Source: Bacteroidales bacterium (GTDB lineage: Bacteria > Bacteroidota > Bacteroidia > Bacteroidales > ML635J-15). Taken from it: 11,195 nt of DNA. Position 1 is the stretch's first letter. Each line of letters begins with the position of its first letter. This document shows, one piece after another, positions 1 to 7,464 of the stretch. Where the stretch lies: NCBI GenBank assembly GCA_028701945.1, contig JAQVPT010000092.1, positions 1-11,195 of the forward strand. Direction: 5' to 3'. The position numbers were made by a program, and so were the translations under genes. A model generated the notes under the pieces. That model was not told where the DNA came from. It did not search any database and saw nothing but the letters and a program-made list of their open reading frames with translations.

Positions 1-83
1 GTTTTTGTTTAGATATTAATTGCAATAATCATATATTCAAAGCAAAAATCTTTACAACAGAACTCACAAAAAATCACAAATTG

Positions 84-476
84 TTACTTTACTTTTTTTA
101 GTTCCAAAGCTTGAACTCTGTTTTCACCATCTGTTGATTTCCAGTATTGATAGTCTTTTTTATTCTCAGTTCGAATCCATGTTTTAGCAAATTCAGAACT
201 GTCACTTATGATGCTTATATAGTTTTCGTAAATTGTCCAATTAAAAGGATTATTATCAGTTCTATTAAAATCGAATACTGTATAACTTATGTCTTTTTCA
301 CCCGTACCATCGCGGTTAAAGCTAAATGTCCCAATATTATTAAGTGTAACCAATTGTTCTCCTGGGATAGTGTTTTCATATTTTTGAACCTTCCATGTCC
401 CAATTAATGCTTGCGAACAAGACATAAATAATGTTACTACCAACACTGCTACTAATACTAATTTTACTTTTTTCAT
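84..476 (-). CDS. lipocalin-like lipoprotein
   Basis: The 130-aa product starts with a lipoprotein signal: basic MKKVK, a hydrophobic stretch, and FMSC with Cys20 as the likely lipidated residue. The mature part opens with IGTWKV (residues 25-30), the usual first strand of Bacteroidota lipocalin-like lipoproteins. It continues with alternating strands and ends in a Lys-rich tail. The size fits one small beta-barrel domain. It follows the PorT-like gene on the same strand after 24 bases, so the two are probably co-transcribed. No ligand can be predicted. The assignment rests on the signal peptide and the GTW motif only; the lipoprotein call is firmer than the fold. Confidence 0.8.
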   Translation of the reverse strand: MKKVKLVLVAVLVVTLFMSCSQALIGTWKVQKYENTIPGEQLVTLNNIGTFSFNRDGTGEKDISYTVFDFNRTDNNPFNWTIYENYISIISDSSEFAKTWIRTENKKDYQYWKSTDGENRVQALELKKVK

Positions 477-500
477 TTTATTAATTTTATTTGTTTAAGT

Positions 501-1142
501 TTATAATTTATACCCAACTCCAAGCTGTATCCAATGATTTTTGTATCGTGGAGTAATCGAATTACTGTCACCATTGTTATTTTGCACATCGAATCCAAAC
601 CGACCTGTAATTATTATATGTGAAATATTTATATCTACTCCCATTACAAAGCCGAGAATGCTTCTTCTGGCAATTTCTTTATTAAATTCGAACTGTTGTT
701 CTGCACTGTTATCACCAAATGTAAATTTATTTTTTTCGTGCATTAAATAAGAATATTGAGGTCCTATAAGTATTGTCATAAACTCTATTGGCTTAATCTG
801 AACTAAAAACGGTATTTCTAAAAATGTAGTAGTTCTTTTTAGCAAATATGGATTACCCAAAAGCGTTCCTGATCCGATAAAACCTTTTTGTGAAATCATA
901 AGCTCAGGTTGAAAACCAATGTATGTTCCAAAAGGGATTCCACCAAATATTCCAAAAGCAATTCCTGCCTTGGAGTCAGAAATAAAATCTTGACCGCTAC
1001 TTGCATAAGTGTTTGAGCTATTGACTCCTAACTTGCCACCAAAAGAAAAACTTTCACGTTTATCGGTGTCAGATTGTTGGGCAATTATAGTTGTAGTGAA
1101 TAACAACATTGCCACAAAAATGGCTGCGTATTTTGTTCTCAT
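501..1142 (-). CDS. PorT-family outer-membrane beta-barrel protein
   Basis: The 213-aa protein has a signal peptide (residues 1-21, ending in IIAQQ). An eight-strand-type barrel follows, with repeated G-x-aromatic strands and a C-terminal strand ending in GVGYKL. It is a clear paralogue of the 209-aa protein at 10061-10690. Both share QKGF.GSGTLL, KRTTTFLE, IGPQ/VGPQ with YSYL/FSYL, SHI, and TPRYKN followed by QLGVGYK. Proteins of this class (outer membrane protein beta-barrel domain, PorT-like) sit in the outer membrane, mostly with unknown roles. It is the first gene of a leftward pair with the lipocalin-like lipoprotein. A TGTAAC pair with 21-bp spacing lies upstream at 1266-1292. Confidence 0.88.
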   Translation of the reverse strand: MRTKYAAIFVAMLLFTTTIIAQQSDTDKRESFSFGGKLGVNSSNTYASSGQDFISDSKAGIAFGIFGGIPFGTYIGFQPELMISQKGFIGSGTLLGNPYLLKRTTTFLEIPFLVQIKPIEFMTILIGPQYSYLMHEKNKFTFGDNSAEQQFEFNKEIARRSILGFVMGVDINISHIIITGRFGFDVQNNNGDSNSITPRYKNHWIQLGVGYKL

Positions 1143-1265
1143 TTTATGAATTTTAAAGTTTATTTTCTGTGTTTATTGTGACCTGTTTTTTCTTTTTTAT
1201 CATCTGTTTTATTTTTATCGGTGAGTATAAGAATAGTAGCTGATTGCGTTGCACTTTCCTGTCAA

Positions 1266-1292
1266 GTTACAAAAAAGTTGAAGCGAACTACA
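1266..1292 (-). promoter_or_regulatory. possible tandem TGTAAC box pair (degenerate)
   Basis: Reading leftward, TGTAGT (1292-1287) and TGTAAC (1271-1266) start exactly 21 bp apart, both within a TTGTA context. This matches the box pair seen at five other promoters here. No TAnnTTTG-like element lies at the expected distance of 20-21 bases (I read ATCAGCTA there). It is therefore a weaker candidate, kept because the downstream gene is the paralogue of a gene in another box-bearing unit. The rest of 1143-1373 shows nothing else I can name. Confidence 0.35.
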
Positions 1293-1373
1293 ACCCTTGA
1301 GTTCAATACTGTTTCGGCTGTTATTTTTATACAATATTAGCATTAATCATTCTATTTTATCCATTCATAATTT

Positions 1374-2090
1374 TTACTTGAAGTTGAAATTTAGTCCAAC
1401 TGTCAAAAAGGAATTATCTTGTCTGAAGTCATTATTCGACAGATTCAGACTGTACCCATATTGAAGTTGTAATTTTATTTTTTCAAATCCACCTTTAATC
1501 GTTATCGCTGGTTCTAAAAGAATATGTGAGTTATGATCTTTTAGATAATTAATTTGATTTGTTTCTTCAAAAATCAAAGCCCCCTTTATGTTGCTATAAT
1601 TAAGGCTTACAATTCTTGAAGAAATAGCCGCCGAAAAGTATTTTGATTTGTATCCAAAATTTGGTTGAATTCCATATCTGAAAATATTAGCTGAAATTTC
1701 TCCATTTGTTTGTGGATTATCAGAAATGGTAGAAGGAAAGTGATTCTCCATATTGCCAAAGCCAATAATACCATAAGTTTCAAACACAAAGTTTTCATTG
1801 ATTGGTTTAAAGTATCCACCACCAAACTCAATAAACTTACCTGAACCACCATTACCATTATCCAAGTCAGAAGGAATAAAAAGACCTCCATTTGCTTTAA
1901 TTGCAAATCCTTTTGTTACACCATAAGCTCCTTGAAATTCGATTTGATTACCATTTCCTGCAAGTGTTAGGTTTGTCTCTCCCTGTTCAGAAATTAATGG
2001 CACATTCTGTGTATTGGGCGTGTAAAATTTTGGACTACATCCTGTAAGAATTATAGTTCCAAAGATCAAAATCATTTTTATAGGTCTCAT
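1374..2090 (-). CDS. lipoprotein with beta-barrel-like fold
   Basis: The 238-aa product has a short lipoprotein signal with LTGC (Cys18). SPKFYTPNTQNVPL and EQGETN follow, a start I recognise from a Bacteroidota envelope family in which the lipidated N-terminus precedes a predicted outer-membrane barrel. The remainder alternates hydrophobic and polar residues with many Gly/aromatic strand ends (GAYGVTKG, FGGGYF, QPNFGYKSKYF) and ends in a strand, VGLNFNFK. It is likely an envelope protein of unknown function. Its start lies 16 bases after the stop of the 48-aa lipoprotein at 2107-2253, so it is probably driven by the promoter at 2273-2328. Confidence 0.82.
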   Translation of the reverse strand: MRPIKMILIFGTIILTGCSPKFYTPNTQNVPLISEQGETNLTLAGNGNQIEFQGAYGVTKGFAIKANGGLFIPSDLDNGNGGSGKFIEFGGGYFKPINENFVFETYGIIGFGNMENHFPSTISDNPQTNGEISANIFRYGIQPNFGYKSKYFSAAISSRIVSLNYSNIKGALIFEETNQINYLKDHNSHILLEPAITIKGGFEKIKLQLQYGYSLNLSNNDFRQDNSFLTVGLNFNFK

Positions 2091-2106
2091 ATTATTTTAG
2101 TTTTAT

Positions 2107-2253
2107 TTAATTATTGCTAACATATTTATTAGAACTTGAATGATGTCCGTTATCGTACTTAGTTCTTTCTTTAACTAATACAACACATGATGACATGTTA
2201 AATAATAAACCAGTTATTAGCAGTATAGTTGATGAGTTTCGAAGTTTTCTCAT
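2107..2253 (-). CDS. 48-aa small lipoprotein
   Basis: This short leftward ORF begins MRKLRNSSTILLITG and has a lipoprotein signal ending in MSSC (Cys23). Only about 25 residues remain: VVLVKERTKYDNGHHSSS and a polar tail. Tiny lipoproteins with a short Lys/His/Gly-rich mature part are common in Bacteroidota and have no assigned function. Support comes from the intact signal and lipobox, the complete promoter motif with its predicted transcription start about 15 bases upstream of the ATG, and the 16-base gap to the next gene. It is the first gene of that unit. The length is small enough that expression needs proof. Confidence 0.68.
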   Translation of the reverse strand: MRKLRNSSTILLITGLLFNMSSCVVLVKERTKYDNGHHSSSNKYVSNN

Positions 2254-2272
2254 AATCTAAGTTTTATTTCAA

Positions 2273-2328
2273 CAAAGGTGAGGAATATGAGAGTCGAATC
2301 TGTTACATATTTATTATTAAGATTTACA
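2273..2328 (-). promoter_or_regulatory. tandem-box promoter of the leftward lipoprotein unit
   Basis: Reading leftward: TGTAAA (2328-2323), then TGTAAC (2307-2302) starting 21 bp later, then a 21-base spacer, then CACCTTTG (2280-2273), a TAnnTTTG-like -7 element. The wider box context is AAATATGTAACA. There is no -33 TTTG at the standard place; the second TGTAAC box occupies that region. The ATG at 2253 is 19 bases beyond the -7 element, giving a very short leader. Confidence 0.65.
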
Positions 2329-2430
2329 TAATTTTATATCTAATTGGGAAAAATAATAAAATCGGTACTATAATATTAATCGAAAATCAAATTAAAACAT
2401 GTTTTTTTATCATTTTATGTTTTTTTTCAG

Positions 2431-2438
2431 TACCTTTG
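2431..2438 (+). promoter_or_regulatory. candidate -7 element of the AraC-type gene
   Basis: TACCTTTG fits the Bacteroidota primary-sigma -7 element TAnnTTTG exactly. No TTTG lies 19 bases upstream and no TGTAAC box is present, so this promoter differs from the box-bearing ones. It would give a leader of about 100 bases before the ATG at 2549. Confidence 0.4.
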
Positions 2439-2548
2439 ATGTATATTTTCAGTAAAACTATTTTGAACAATTATCGAATTATAATATGTTGGTTCGGTTA
2501 TTTTTGGATTAACAAGCTTATTATATTTATTAACCCGACACTTAAATT

Positions 2549-3109
2549 ATGATATTGTACATTAAAAACATGGTTTCTGTACGCTGTAAAACGGTGGTAA
2601 TATCCGAACTTGATAATTTGGGATTACACTATCATAATGTTGAATTAGGTAGTGTTGATATAATTGATGATTGTACAAAAGAACAGTTAGAACTATTAAA
2701 GCAGGCATTACTATTAACTGGATTGGAGTTGATGGAAGATAAAAATGCCATATTAGTTGAAAGAATAAAAGTGATAATTATTCAGATGATTCACTATAAT
2801 GATGAGCCAATTAAAACCAACTTTTCGGATTATTTGAGTGATAATATAAAAATGGATTACTCTTTACTTTCCAATCTTTTCTCTAAAATAACAGGGCAAA
2901 CAATTGAGCATTATATTATTGCAAATAAAATAGAAAGAGTCAAAGAACTATTGTTATATGATGAAATGAATCTTACGGAAATTTCGTACAATCTTAATTA
3001 TAGTAGTGTTGCACACTTGTCTAATCAGTTTAAGAAAGTTACAGGCATGACGCCAACACAATACGGTCAGTTAAAAACAAATAGTAGAATATATCTGAAT
3101 AAACTTTAA
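2549..3109 (+). CDS. AraC-family regulator with HMA-like N-terminal domain
   Basis: The 186-aa product has two parts. Residues 1-75 (LYIKNMVSVRC and onward) look like the small ferredoxin-like domain of heavy-metal-associated proteins, fused to AraC-type regulators in many Bacteroidota. Only Cys13 remains of a metal-binding CxxC, so metal sensing is doubtful. Residues 92-175 are the AraC DNA-binding domain. Its first helix-turn-helix lies around 103-125 (YSLLSNLFSKITGQTIEHYI). The second is around 141-165 (LTEISYNLNYSSVAHLSNQF), followed by the signature KKVTGMTPTQY. The start gives the usual N-terminus just before the beta strand. It lies between the leftward lipoprotein unit and the stress-protein unit, both carrying tandem TGTAAC boxes. 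I infer it may bind them. Confidence 0.88.
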   Translation: MILYIKNMVSVRCKTVVISELDNLGLHYHNVELGSVDIIDDCTKEQLELLKQALLLTGLELMEDKNAILVERIKVIIIQMIHYNDEPIKTNFSDYLSDNIKMDYSLLSNLFSKITGQTIEHYIIANKIERVKELLLYDEMNLTEISYNLNYSSVAHLSNQFKKVTGMTPTQYGQLKTNSRIYLNKL

Positions 3110-3115
3110 AAATTA

Positions 3116-3171
3116 TATAAAATAATTATAAAGTTATGTAACATTAAGGATAAGGCTCTATATTATATTTA
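3116..3171 (+). promoter_or_regulatory. tandem-box promoter of the universal stress protein unit
   Basis: TATAAA (3116-3121) and TGTAAC (3137-3142) start 21 bp apart. A 21-base spacer then leads to TATATTTA (3164-3171), which differs from TAnnTTTG only in the last base. The first box is AT-rich and weak by itself; the second, in the context TTATGTAACA, is a full match. The leader to the ATG at 3257 is about 80 bases and contains the 12-base direct repeat GTGAAATAAAAA (3219-3230 and 3246-3257), the second copy running into the start codon. Confidence 0.6.
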
Positions 3172-3256
3172 CAAAATAAATTATGCCCACTATTATTGAT
3201 GTTGGAAGTGATTTATTTGTGAAATAAAAAGTAGTATCTACATTAGTGAAATAAAA

Positions 3257-3739
3257 ATGAAAACAGTTAAAATAAAGAAAGTACTTATAGCAGTTGATTA
3301 TGATCCAAGCTCTAAGAAAGTGTCAGAAACTGGGTATGCATTTGCCCAATCAATGTCGGCTGAAGTTATTTTATTGCATGTAATAGCAGATCCCTTGTAT
3401 TATTCGTCAACAGATTTTTCGCCTATTACAGGATATTTGGGTTATAAAGATTTTAATCCTGCAATACTTGATACAATGGACGGATTAAAAGAAGTTACAG
3501 ATACATATCTTAAGAAAATAAAAGAACATCTTGGCGATGAGAAAATTACATGTGTAATTAAAGAAGGAGTTTTGGCAACAGAAATTATCCAAGCCTCAAT
3601 AGCTACTCATGCTGATGTAATTGTAATTGGATCACATAGCAGAGGTTGGCTCGAAAAAGCTTTAATGGGTACAGTAACAGAGAGTGTGTTAAAGGGTTCT
3701 AAAATCCCAGTTTTAATCGTACCTACAAAAAAGAACTAA
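3257..3739 (+). CDS. universal stress protein, UspA family
   Basis: The 160-aa protein has the single-domain Usp size. Strand one, KKVLIAVDYD (residues 7-16), includes the nucleotide-contacting Asp14. LLHV lies at 39-42, and VIVIGSHSRG at 121-130 is followed by Gly138-Thr139 and IPVLIVP at 150-156. The pattern G125, G130, G138-T139 resembles the ATP-binding Usp motif with a slightly changed first spacing, so nucleotide binding is likely but not certain. Usp proteins are cytoplasmic and accumulate under starvation or stress. This gene leads a rightward unit: the 55-aa ORF starts 17 bases after its stop, then the CheB-CheR gene. A tandem-box promoter precedes it. Confidence 0.92.
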   Translation: MKTVKIKKVLIAVDYDPSSKKVSETGYAFAQSMSAEVILLHVIADPLYYSSTDFSPITGYLGYKDFNPAILDTMDGLKEVTDTYLKKIKEHLGDEKITCVIKEGVLATEIIQASIATHADVIVIGSHSRGWLEKALMGTVTESVLKGSKIPVLIVPTKKN

Positions 3740-3756
3740 TAAAACAAACTGGCAAC

Positions 3757-3924
3757 ATGGCACAACTTAATTATATTCATTCACAGCATTTTGTAGTATT
3801 TCACGTTAAGAACATTTACGAATCGTGCCTAAGAACTGTAAAAGAAATGCTTTTATTCAATTTTAATAATTCGAGTTTAATCCTACAAAACTGTTTAAAA
3901 ATATATGGAGGAATAAAGAAATAA
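3757..3924 (+). CDS. possible 55-aa protein of unknown function
   Basis: This open frame begins MAQLNYIHSQHFVVFHV and ends IYGGIKK. Its TAA (3922-3924) directly abuts the ATG of the CheB-CheR gene at 3925, and it starts 17 bases after the universal stress protein stop. It fills the whole gap between the two genes, a layout typical of translationally coupled operon genes. Visible features are Cys24 and Cys46, moderate hydrophobicity, no signal peptide and no membrane span. I do not recognise a family. No Shine-Dalgarno precedes it, which is normal in this phylum. It could be a chance frame in AT-rich DNA. Confidence 0.42.
   Translation: MAQLNYIHSQHFVVFHVKNIYESCLRTVKEMLLFNFNNSSLILQNCLKIYGGIKK
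3907..3911 (+). promoter_or_regulatory. GGAGG ribosome-binding site of the CheB-CheR gene
   Basis: A strong GGAGG lies 13 bases before the ATG at 3925. Such strong sites are uncommon in Bacteroidota. It supports this start codon and falls inside the end of the 55-aa frame. Confidence 0.5.
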
Positions 3925-6861
3925 ATGAAGACACCAATTGCTAATATTATAAAATCAAAAAAAGAAATTTCATCTAAACAAATTGATAAAACACCAGATC
4001 AAAAATTTAGAATTGTAGGAGTTGGTGCTTCTGCTGGCGGTTTAAATGCTATTGAGCAATTTTTAAGTATTATTCCTGAGAATTGTGGAATGGCTTTCGT
4101 AATTATTCAACATTTAGATCCAACTCATGTTGGAATTTTGCCGGAACTATTGCAGCGTACTACAAAAATGCCAGTAATTCAGGCTGTAGAAAACATGGAG
4201 GTAGAAATTAATAGCGTATATGTAATTCCATCAAATACAAGTATGTTAATTAAAGAGGGATACTTACATTTGAGTTTACCCATAGAATCCAGAGGCTTAA
4301 GGCTTACTATCGACTTCTTTTTTCAGTCATTGGCAAACGATCAAAAATCCTTAAGCATTGGCGTTATACTTTCGGGATTAGGTTCTGATGGCAGTAAAGG
4401 TGCTTACGAGATAAAAAAGCAGCACGGTATTATTATGGTTCAGGATCCAGTAACCGCAGCTTTTAATAGTATGCCATTAATGACAATTGATGCTGTGGTT
4501 GCAGACATAATCGCACCTGCAAACGAACTGTTTGAAAAAATGATAGAATTATTGAGCACTTTGCCGATACTTAAAACACCATGTAATCTTGATGAAATAG
4601 ATGATGTTTCATTTGCAAAAATAATTATTCTTCTTCGTAAAAGAACAGGAAATGATTTTTCAGTTTATAAAAAACACACTGTTTTAAGGCGGGTAGAAAG
4701 ACGAATGAGCATTTATAAAATAGACAGCATTTCGGAGTATGTAAAATATATGCAAAATAACCCAAACGAAATAGATATCTTTTTTAAAGAACTGATAATT
4801 GGAGTTACCTCATTTTTTAGGGATCAGATAGTTTGGGATAAATTAAAAGAAACGATTATTCCTGATATGTTAAATAAATTCAATCAGGGAGAGGTTATAA
4901 GAGCTTGGGTGGCAGGCTGTTCTACTGGAGAAGAAGCCTATTCTATGGCTATTGTATTTAAGGAAGCTTTTGAAAAACATAAATCCAATCAAAATTTTAA
5001 ATTACAGATATTTGCCACCGATATTGATAATGAAGCTATACAGATAGCCAGAAATGGAGTATTCCCATCCAATATTTCGGAACATGTTTCGCCTTACCGA
5101 CTTAAAAAATATTTTAAAAAAAATAAAGATGGTTATAAAATAAATGCTGAAATAAGAGAAATGATTGTATTTGCTCAACATAACTTAGTTATGCACTCGC
5201 CATTTACAAATATTGATATAGTCTCTTGTCGTAATTTGTTAATCTACATAGACTCAGCATTGCAAAAAAAAATAATCAGGTTGTTTAATTATAGTATCAA
5301 ACCCAATGGTTTATTACTTTTGGGAAGTGCTGAGACTATTGGACAAAATAATGATTTTTTTAGTCCTATAGATTTAAAACTTAAACTTTATAAACGCTCC
5401 TCATCAGAATTTAGTACCGACTTAGTAAACTTTCCAGTCAAAATTGCCTCTAATAGATACGATGATGTAGAAAGTGAAATTTTGACTGATTCTGATTTAA
5501 GTATTGAAAGTTTGGCAAATCAGTTTATTTTGGAAAACTACGCTCCTGCTGGTTTGTTGGTAGATGAGAACGGGGACATCGTTTATATAAAAGGTGTGAT
5601 TAGCAAATATCTGCAACCAACCTTTGGCAAAGCAAGTATGAATATTTTCTCAATGCTTACGGATGGTTTACTTGAGCCATTCCAAGCCGCTTTCAATAAG
5701 GTTTTGTCAGAAAAAACTAAACTTATCTTGCATAATATTAAAATAGGTAAGAATAATTTGGATGTAAATATCCAATATTTAGAAAAACCAGAGATTTTGA
5801 ATGGATATGTAATGATTACTTTTTTTGAATTGGACGATATAAGTAAAGCAAATCTATTAGCACCGCCACATAAGAAAATTTCTAAATATTTAAAACACTT
5901 AAAACTAAAAAAACCGCTTGATGCAACAGAAAGTACTGATGTTCTAAATGTGAGGGATTTACTTCTAAGAAATCAAAAGAAAGATACTGATAATGAACAA
6001 TTGCGGGCAATAAATGAAGTGCTTCAGGCAACTAACGAAGATCTTACTGCCTCTCGCGAAGAGATGCAAAGCCTAAATGAAGAACTTCAGATAGTGAACA
6101 CAGAGTTAATAATCAAGGCCAGTGATTATAACAAAGTATCAAATGATATGAAAAACTTGCTGAATAGTACTGATATTAGAATCTTGATTTTAGACAGCAA
6201 GATGAATATCCGCAGATACACAACACAGGTTACCAATATATTTAAGATTATTAAAACTGATATTGGAAGGCCACTTACTGATTTGGTATCAACACTTATT
6301 TACCCAGATTTTATCTCTGATGCTCAGGAAGTGTTGAAAACTTTGATTTTTTCGGAAAAACAAGTTCAATCGAAAGATGATAGGTGGTATAATGTTAGAA
6401 TCATGCCTTACTCTACTTTAGATGATAAAATTGATGGACTAATAATTACTTTTATTGATATTTCCGATTTAAAAATATCTGAATCAATAATATCTGAAAT
6501 TAAAAACAGCCTTGAGATTGTGAGTAATATGAGTCAGAATGCAATAGTTAGGTTGTCTGCCGATTGTAAAATCGTTTCATTTAATCCACAAGCCGAAAAA
6601 ATATTTGATAAAACTTATGACGATGTATTGCATCAGGATTTTATAAAATTATTTATTCCTGAAACAGAACAGGAACTCACAAAAACTGCTTTTTCGCAGT
6701 TAAATAACAAACAAAACGAGAACTCAATTGAGTTGAAAATTCAAATGGGAACTGAAAAATCAAAATTTATTCTTTTCTTTGTACATAAAATATACGATAG
6801 CAAACAAAAAACAACAGGGTTTATAATAATCACAAATAATAATAATCAAGATGGGAAATAA
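3925..6861 (+). CDS. CheB-CheR-PAS chemotaxis-type methylesterase/methyltransferase fusion
   Basis: The 978-aa cytoplasmic protein has five parts. A CheB methylesterase (about 28-215) carries GVGASAGG with Ser36, IIQHL with His63 and SGLGSDG with Asp155, so the catalytic triad is intact. The CheR N-terminal helical domain is at about 225-285. The CheR methyltransferase (about 290-490) has the SAM-binding AGCSTGEEAYS (330-340), FATDID (363-368) and DIVSCRN (431-437). A coiled coil (about 680-745, NEEL/NEDL repeats) follows. The first PAS domain is at about 750-850 and the second at about 855-970. There is no CheB receiver domain and no histidine kinase. CheB removes and CheR adds methyl groups on receptor glutamates; no receptor gene is nearby, so the substrate is unknown. 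It sits in the stress-protein unit and overlaps the next gene. Confidence 0.93.
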   Translation: MKTPIANIIKSKKEISSKQIDKTPDQKFRIVGVGASAGGLNAIEQFLSIIPENCGMAFVIIQHLDPTHVGILPELLQRTTKMPVIQAVENMEVEINSVYVIPSNTSMLIKEGYLHLSLPIESRGLRLTIDFFFQSLANDQKSLSIGVILSGLGSDGSKGAYEIKKQHGIIMVQDPVTAAFNSMPLMTIDAVVADIIAPANELFEKMIELLSTLPILKTPCNLDEIDDVSFAKIIILLRKRTGNDFSVYKKHTVLRRVERRMSIYKIDSISEYVKYMQNNPNEIDIFFKELIIGVTSFFRDQIVWDKLKETIIPDMLNKFNQGEVIRAWVAGCSTGEEAYSMAIVFKEAFEKHKSNQNFKLQIFATDIDNEAIQIARNGVFPSNISEHVSPYRLKKYFKKNKDGYKINAEIREMIVFAQHNLVMHSPFTNIDIVSCRNLLIYIDSALQKKIIRLFNYSIKPNGLLLLGSAETIGQNNDFFSPIDLKLKLYKRSSSEFSTDLVNFPVKIASNRYDDVESEILTDSDLSIESLANQFILENYAPAGLLVDENGDIVYIKGVISKYLQPTFGKASMNIFSMLTDGLLEPFQAAFNKVLSEKTKLILHNIKIGKNNLDVNIQYLEKPEILNGYVMITFFELDDISKANLLAPPHKKISKYLKHLKLKKPLDATESTDVLNVRDLLLRNQKKDTDNEQLRAINEVLQATNEDLTASREEMQSLNEELQIVNTELIIKASDYNKVSNDMKNLLNSTDIRILILDSKMNIRRYTTQVTNIFKIIKTDIGRPLTDLVSTLIYPDFISDAQEVLKTLIFSEKQVQSKDDRWYNVRIMPYSTLDDKIDGLIITFIDISDLKISESIISEIKNSLEIVSNMSQNAIVRLSADCKIVSFNPQAEKIFDKTYDDVLHQDFIKLFIPETEQELTKTAFSQLNNKQNENSIELKIQMGTEKSKFILFFVHKIYDSKQKTTGFIIITNNNNQDGK

Positions 6862-7414
6862 TAAGGTGGTTTATACAGATGCTCAGATGCTTAGAATTAA
6901 AGCAGAAGAATTATTACAGAAAACTCAGCAAACTAAACAGGATACCTTGCTTGAAACTGATTTAAAGAAACTCTTGCATGAACTTCAAGTCCACCAGATT
7001 GAATTAGAAATGCAAAATGAAGAGTTAATACAAGCAAATGAAATAGCCGAAACAGCACTAAGAAAATATACATTATTGTATGATTTGGCACCAATGGGAT
7101 ATTTTACCCTTAATCGTGATGCCAACATTAACGAACTTAACATTACTGGTTCTCACATGCTTGGAGACAGACACTTTAGTCTTATTAACAGTAATTTTAA
7201 ACTGTTTGTAGCAGATGAATCAAAGCTGGTTTTTAACGACTTTTTTAATCGTGTCTATACCAGTAATTCGAAAGAATATTGCGAAATTTTGCTTGCTTAT
7301 GATAAAAAACCGCTTTGCCATGTTTACATGGAAGGAATTGTAATGGGTGAGGACTGGAAATGTATGTTGTCGGTTTTGGATATAACACACTTTAAACAAA
7401 AACCGCTTAAATAA
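6851..7414 (+). CDS. short PAS-domain sensor protein without kinase
   Basis: The 187-aa protein overlaps the end of the CheB-CheR gene by 11 bases, so translation is probably coupled. Residues 12-75 form a coiled coil containing LLHELQVHQIELEMQNEEL, a segment I know from the N-termini of Bacteroidota PAS histidine kinases. Residues 73-180 are one PAS domain (YDLAPMGYFTLNRDANINELN and onward, ending in LSVLDITHFKQ). The family usually continues into a kinase; here the protein stops after the PAS domain. I see no kinase motif in the DNA that follows, so it appears naturally short. It may dimerise with the CheB-CheR coiled coil as a sensory partner; that is inference. Confidence 0.88.
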   Translation: MGNNKVVYTDAQMLRIKAEELLQKTQQTKQDTLLETDLKKLLHELQVHQIELEMQNEELIQANEIAETALRKYTLLYDLAPMGYFTLNRDANINELNITGSHMLGDRHFSLINSNFKLFVADESKLVFNDFFNRVYTSNSKEYCEILLAYDKKPLCHVYMEGIVMGEDWKCMLSVLDITHFKQKPLK

Positions 7415-7448
7415 TAAGATTTTTTGCTGTTTGACTTACTACCAAAAT

Positions 7449-7464
7449 ATGTATGTAAGCAAAC
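7449..7464 (+). repeat. direct repeat copy 1 (ATGTATGTAAGCAAAC)
   Basis: An exact 16-base match to 8187-8202. Beyond it both copies continue with a near match, TACTTTT after two or three bases. Within the copies GTAAG/CTTAC (here) and GTATG/CATAC (second copy) form short inverted repeats, as an operator might. Confidence 0.6.

Noticed and set aside
345..350. TGTAAC inside the lipocalin-like gene
   Set aside because: It is within coding sequence, with no second box at 21 bp pointing to a gene and no -7 element; similar isolated matches occur in other coding regions.
1607..1906. 99-codon frame on the minus strand in another phase
   Set aside because: It is nested in the 238-aa lipoprotein gene, which has an intact lipobox and operon position.
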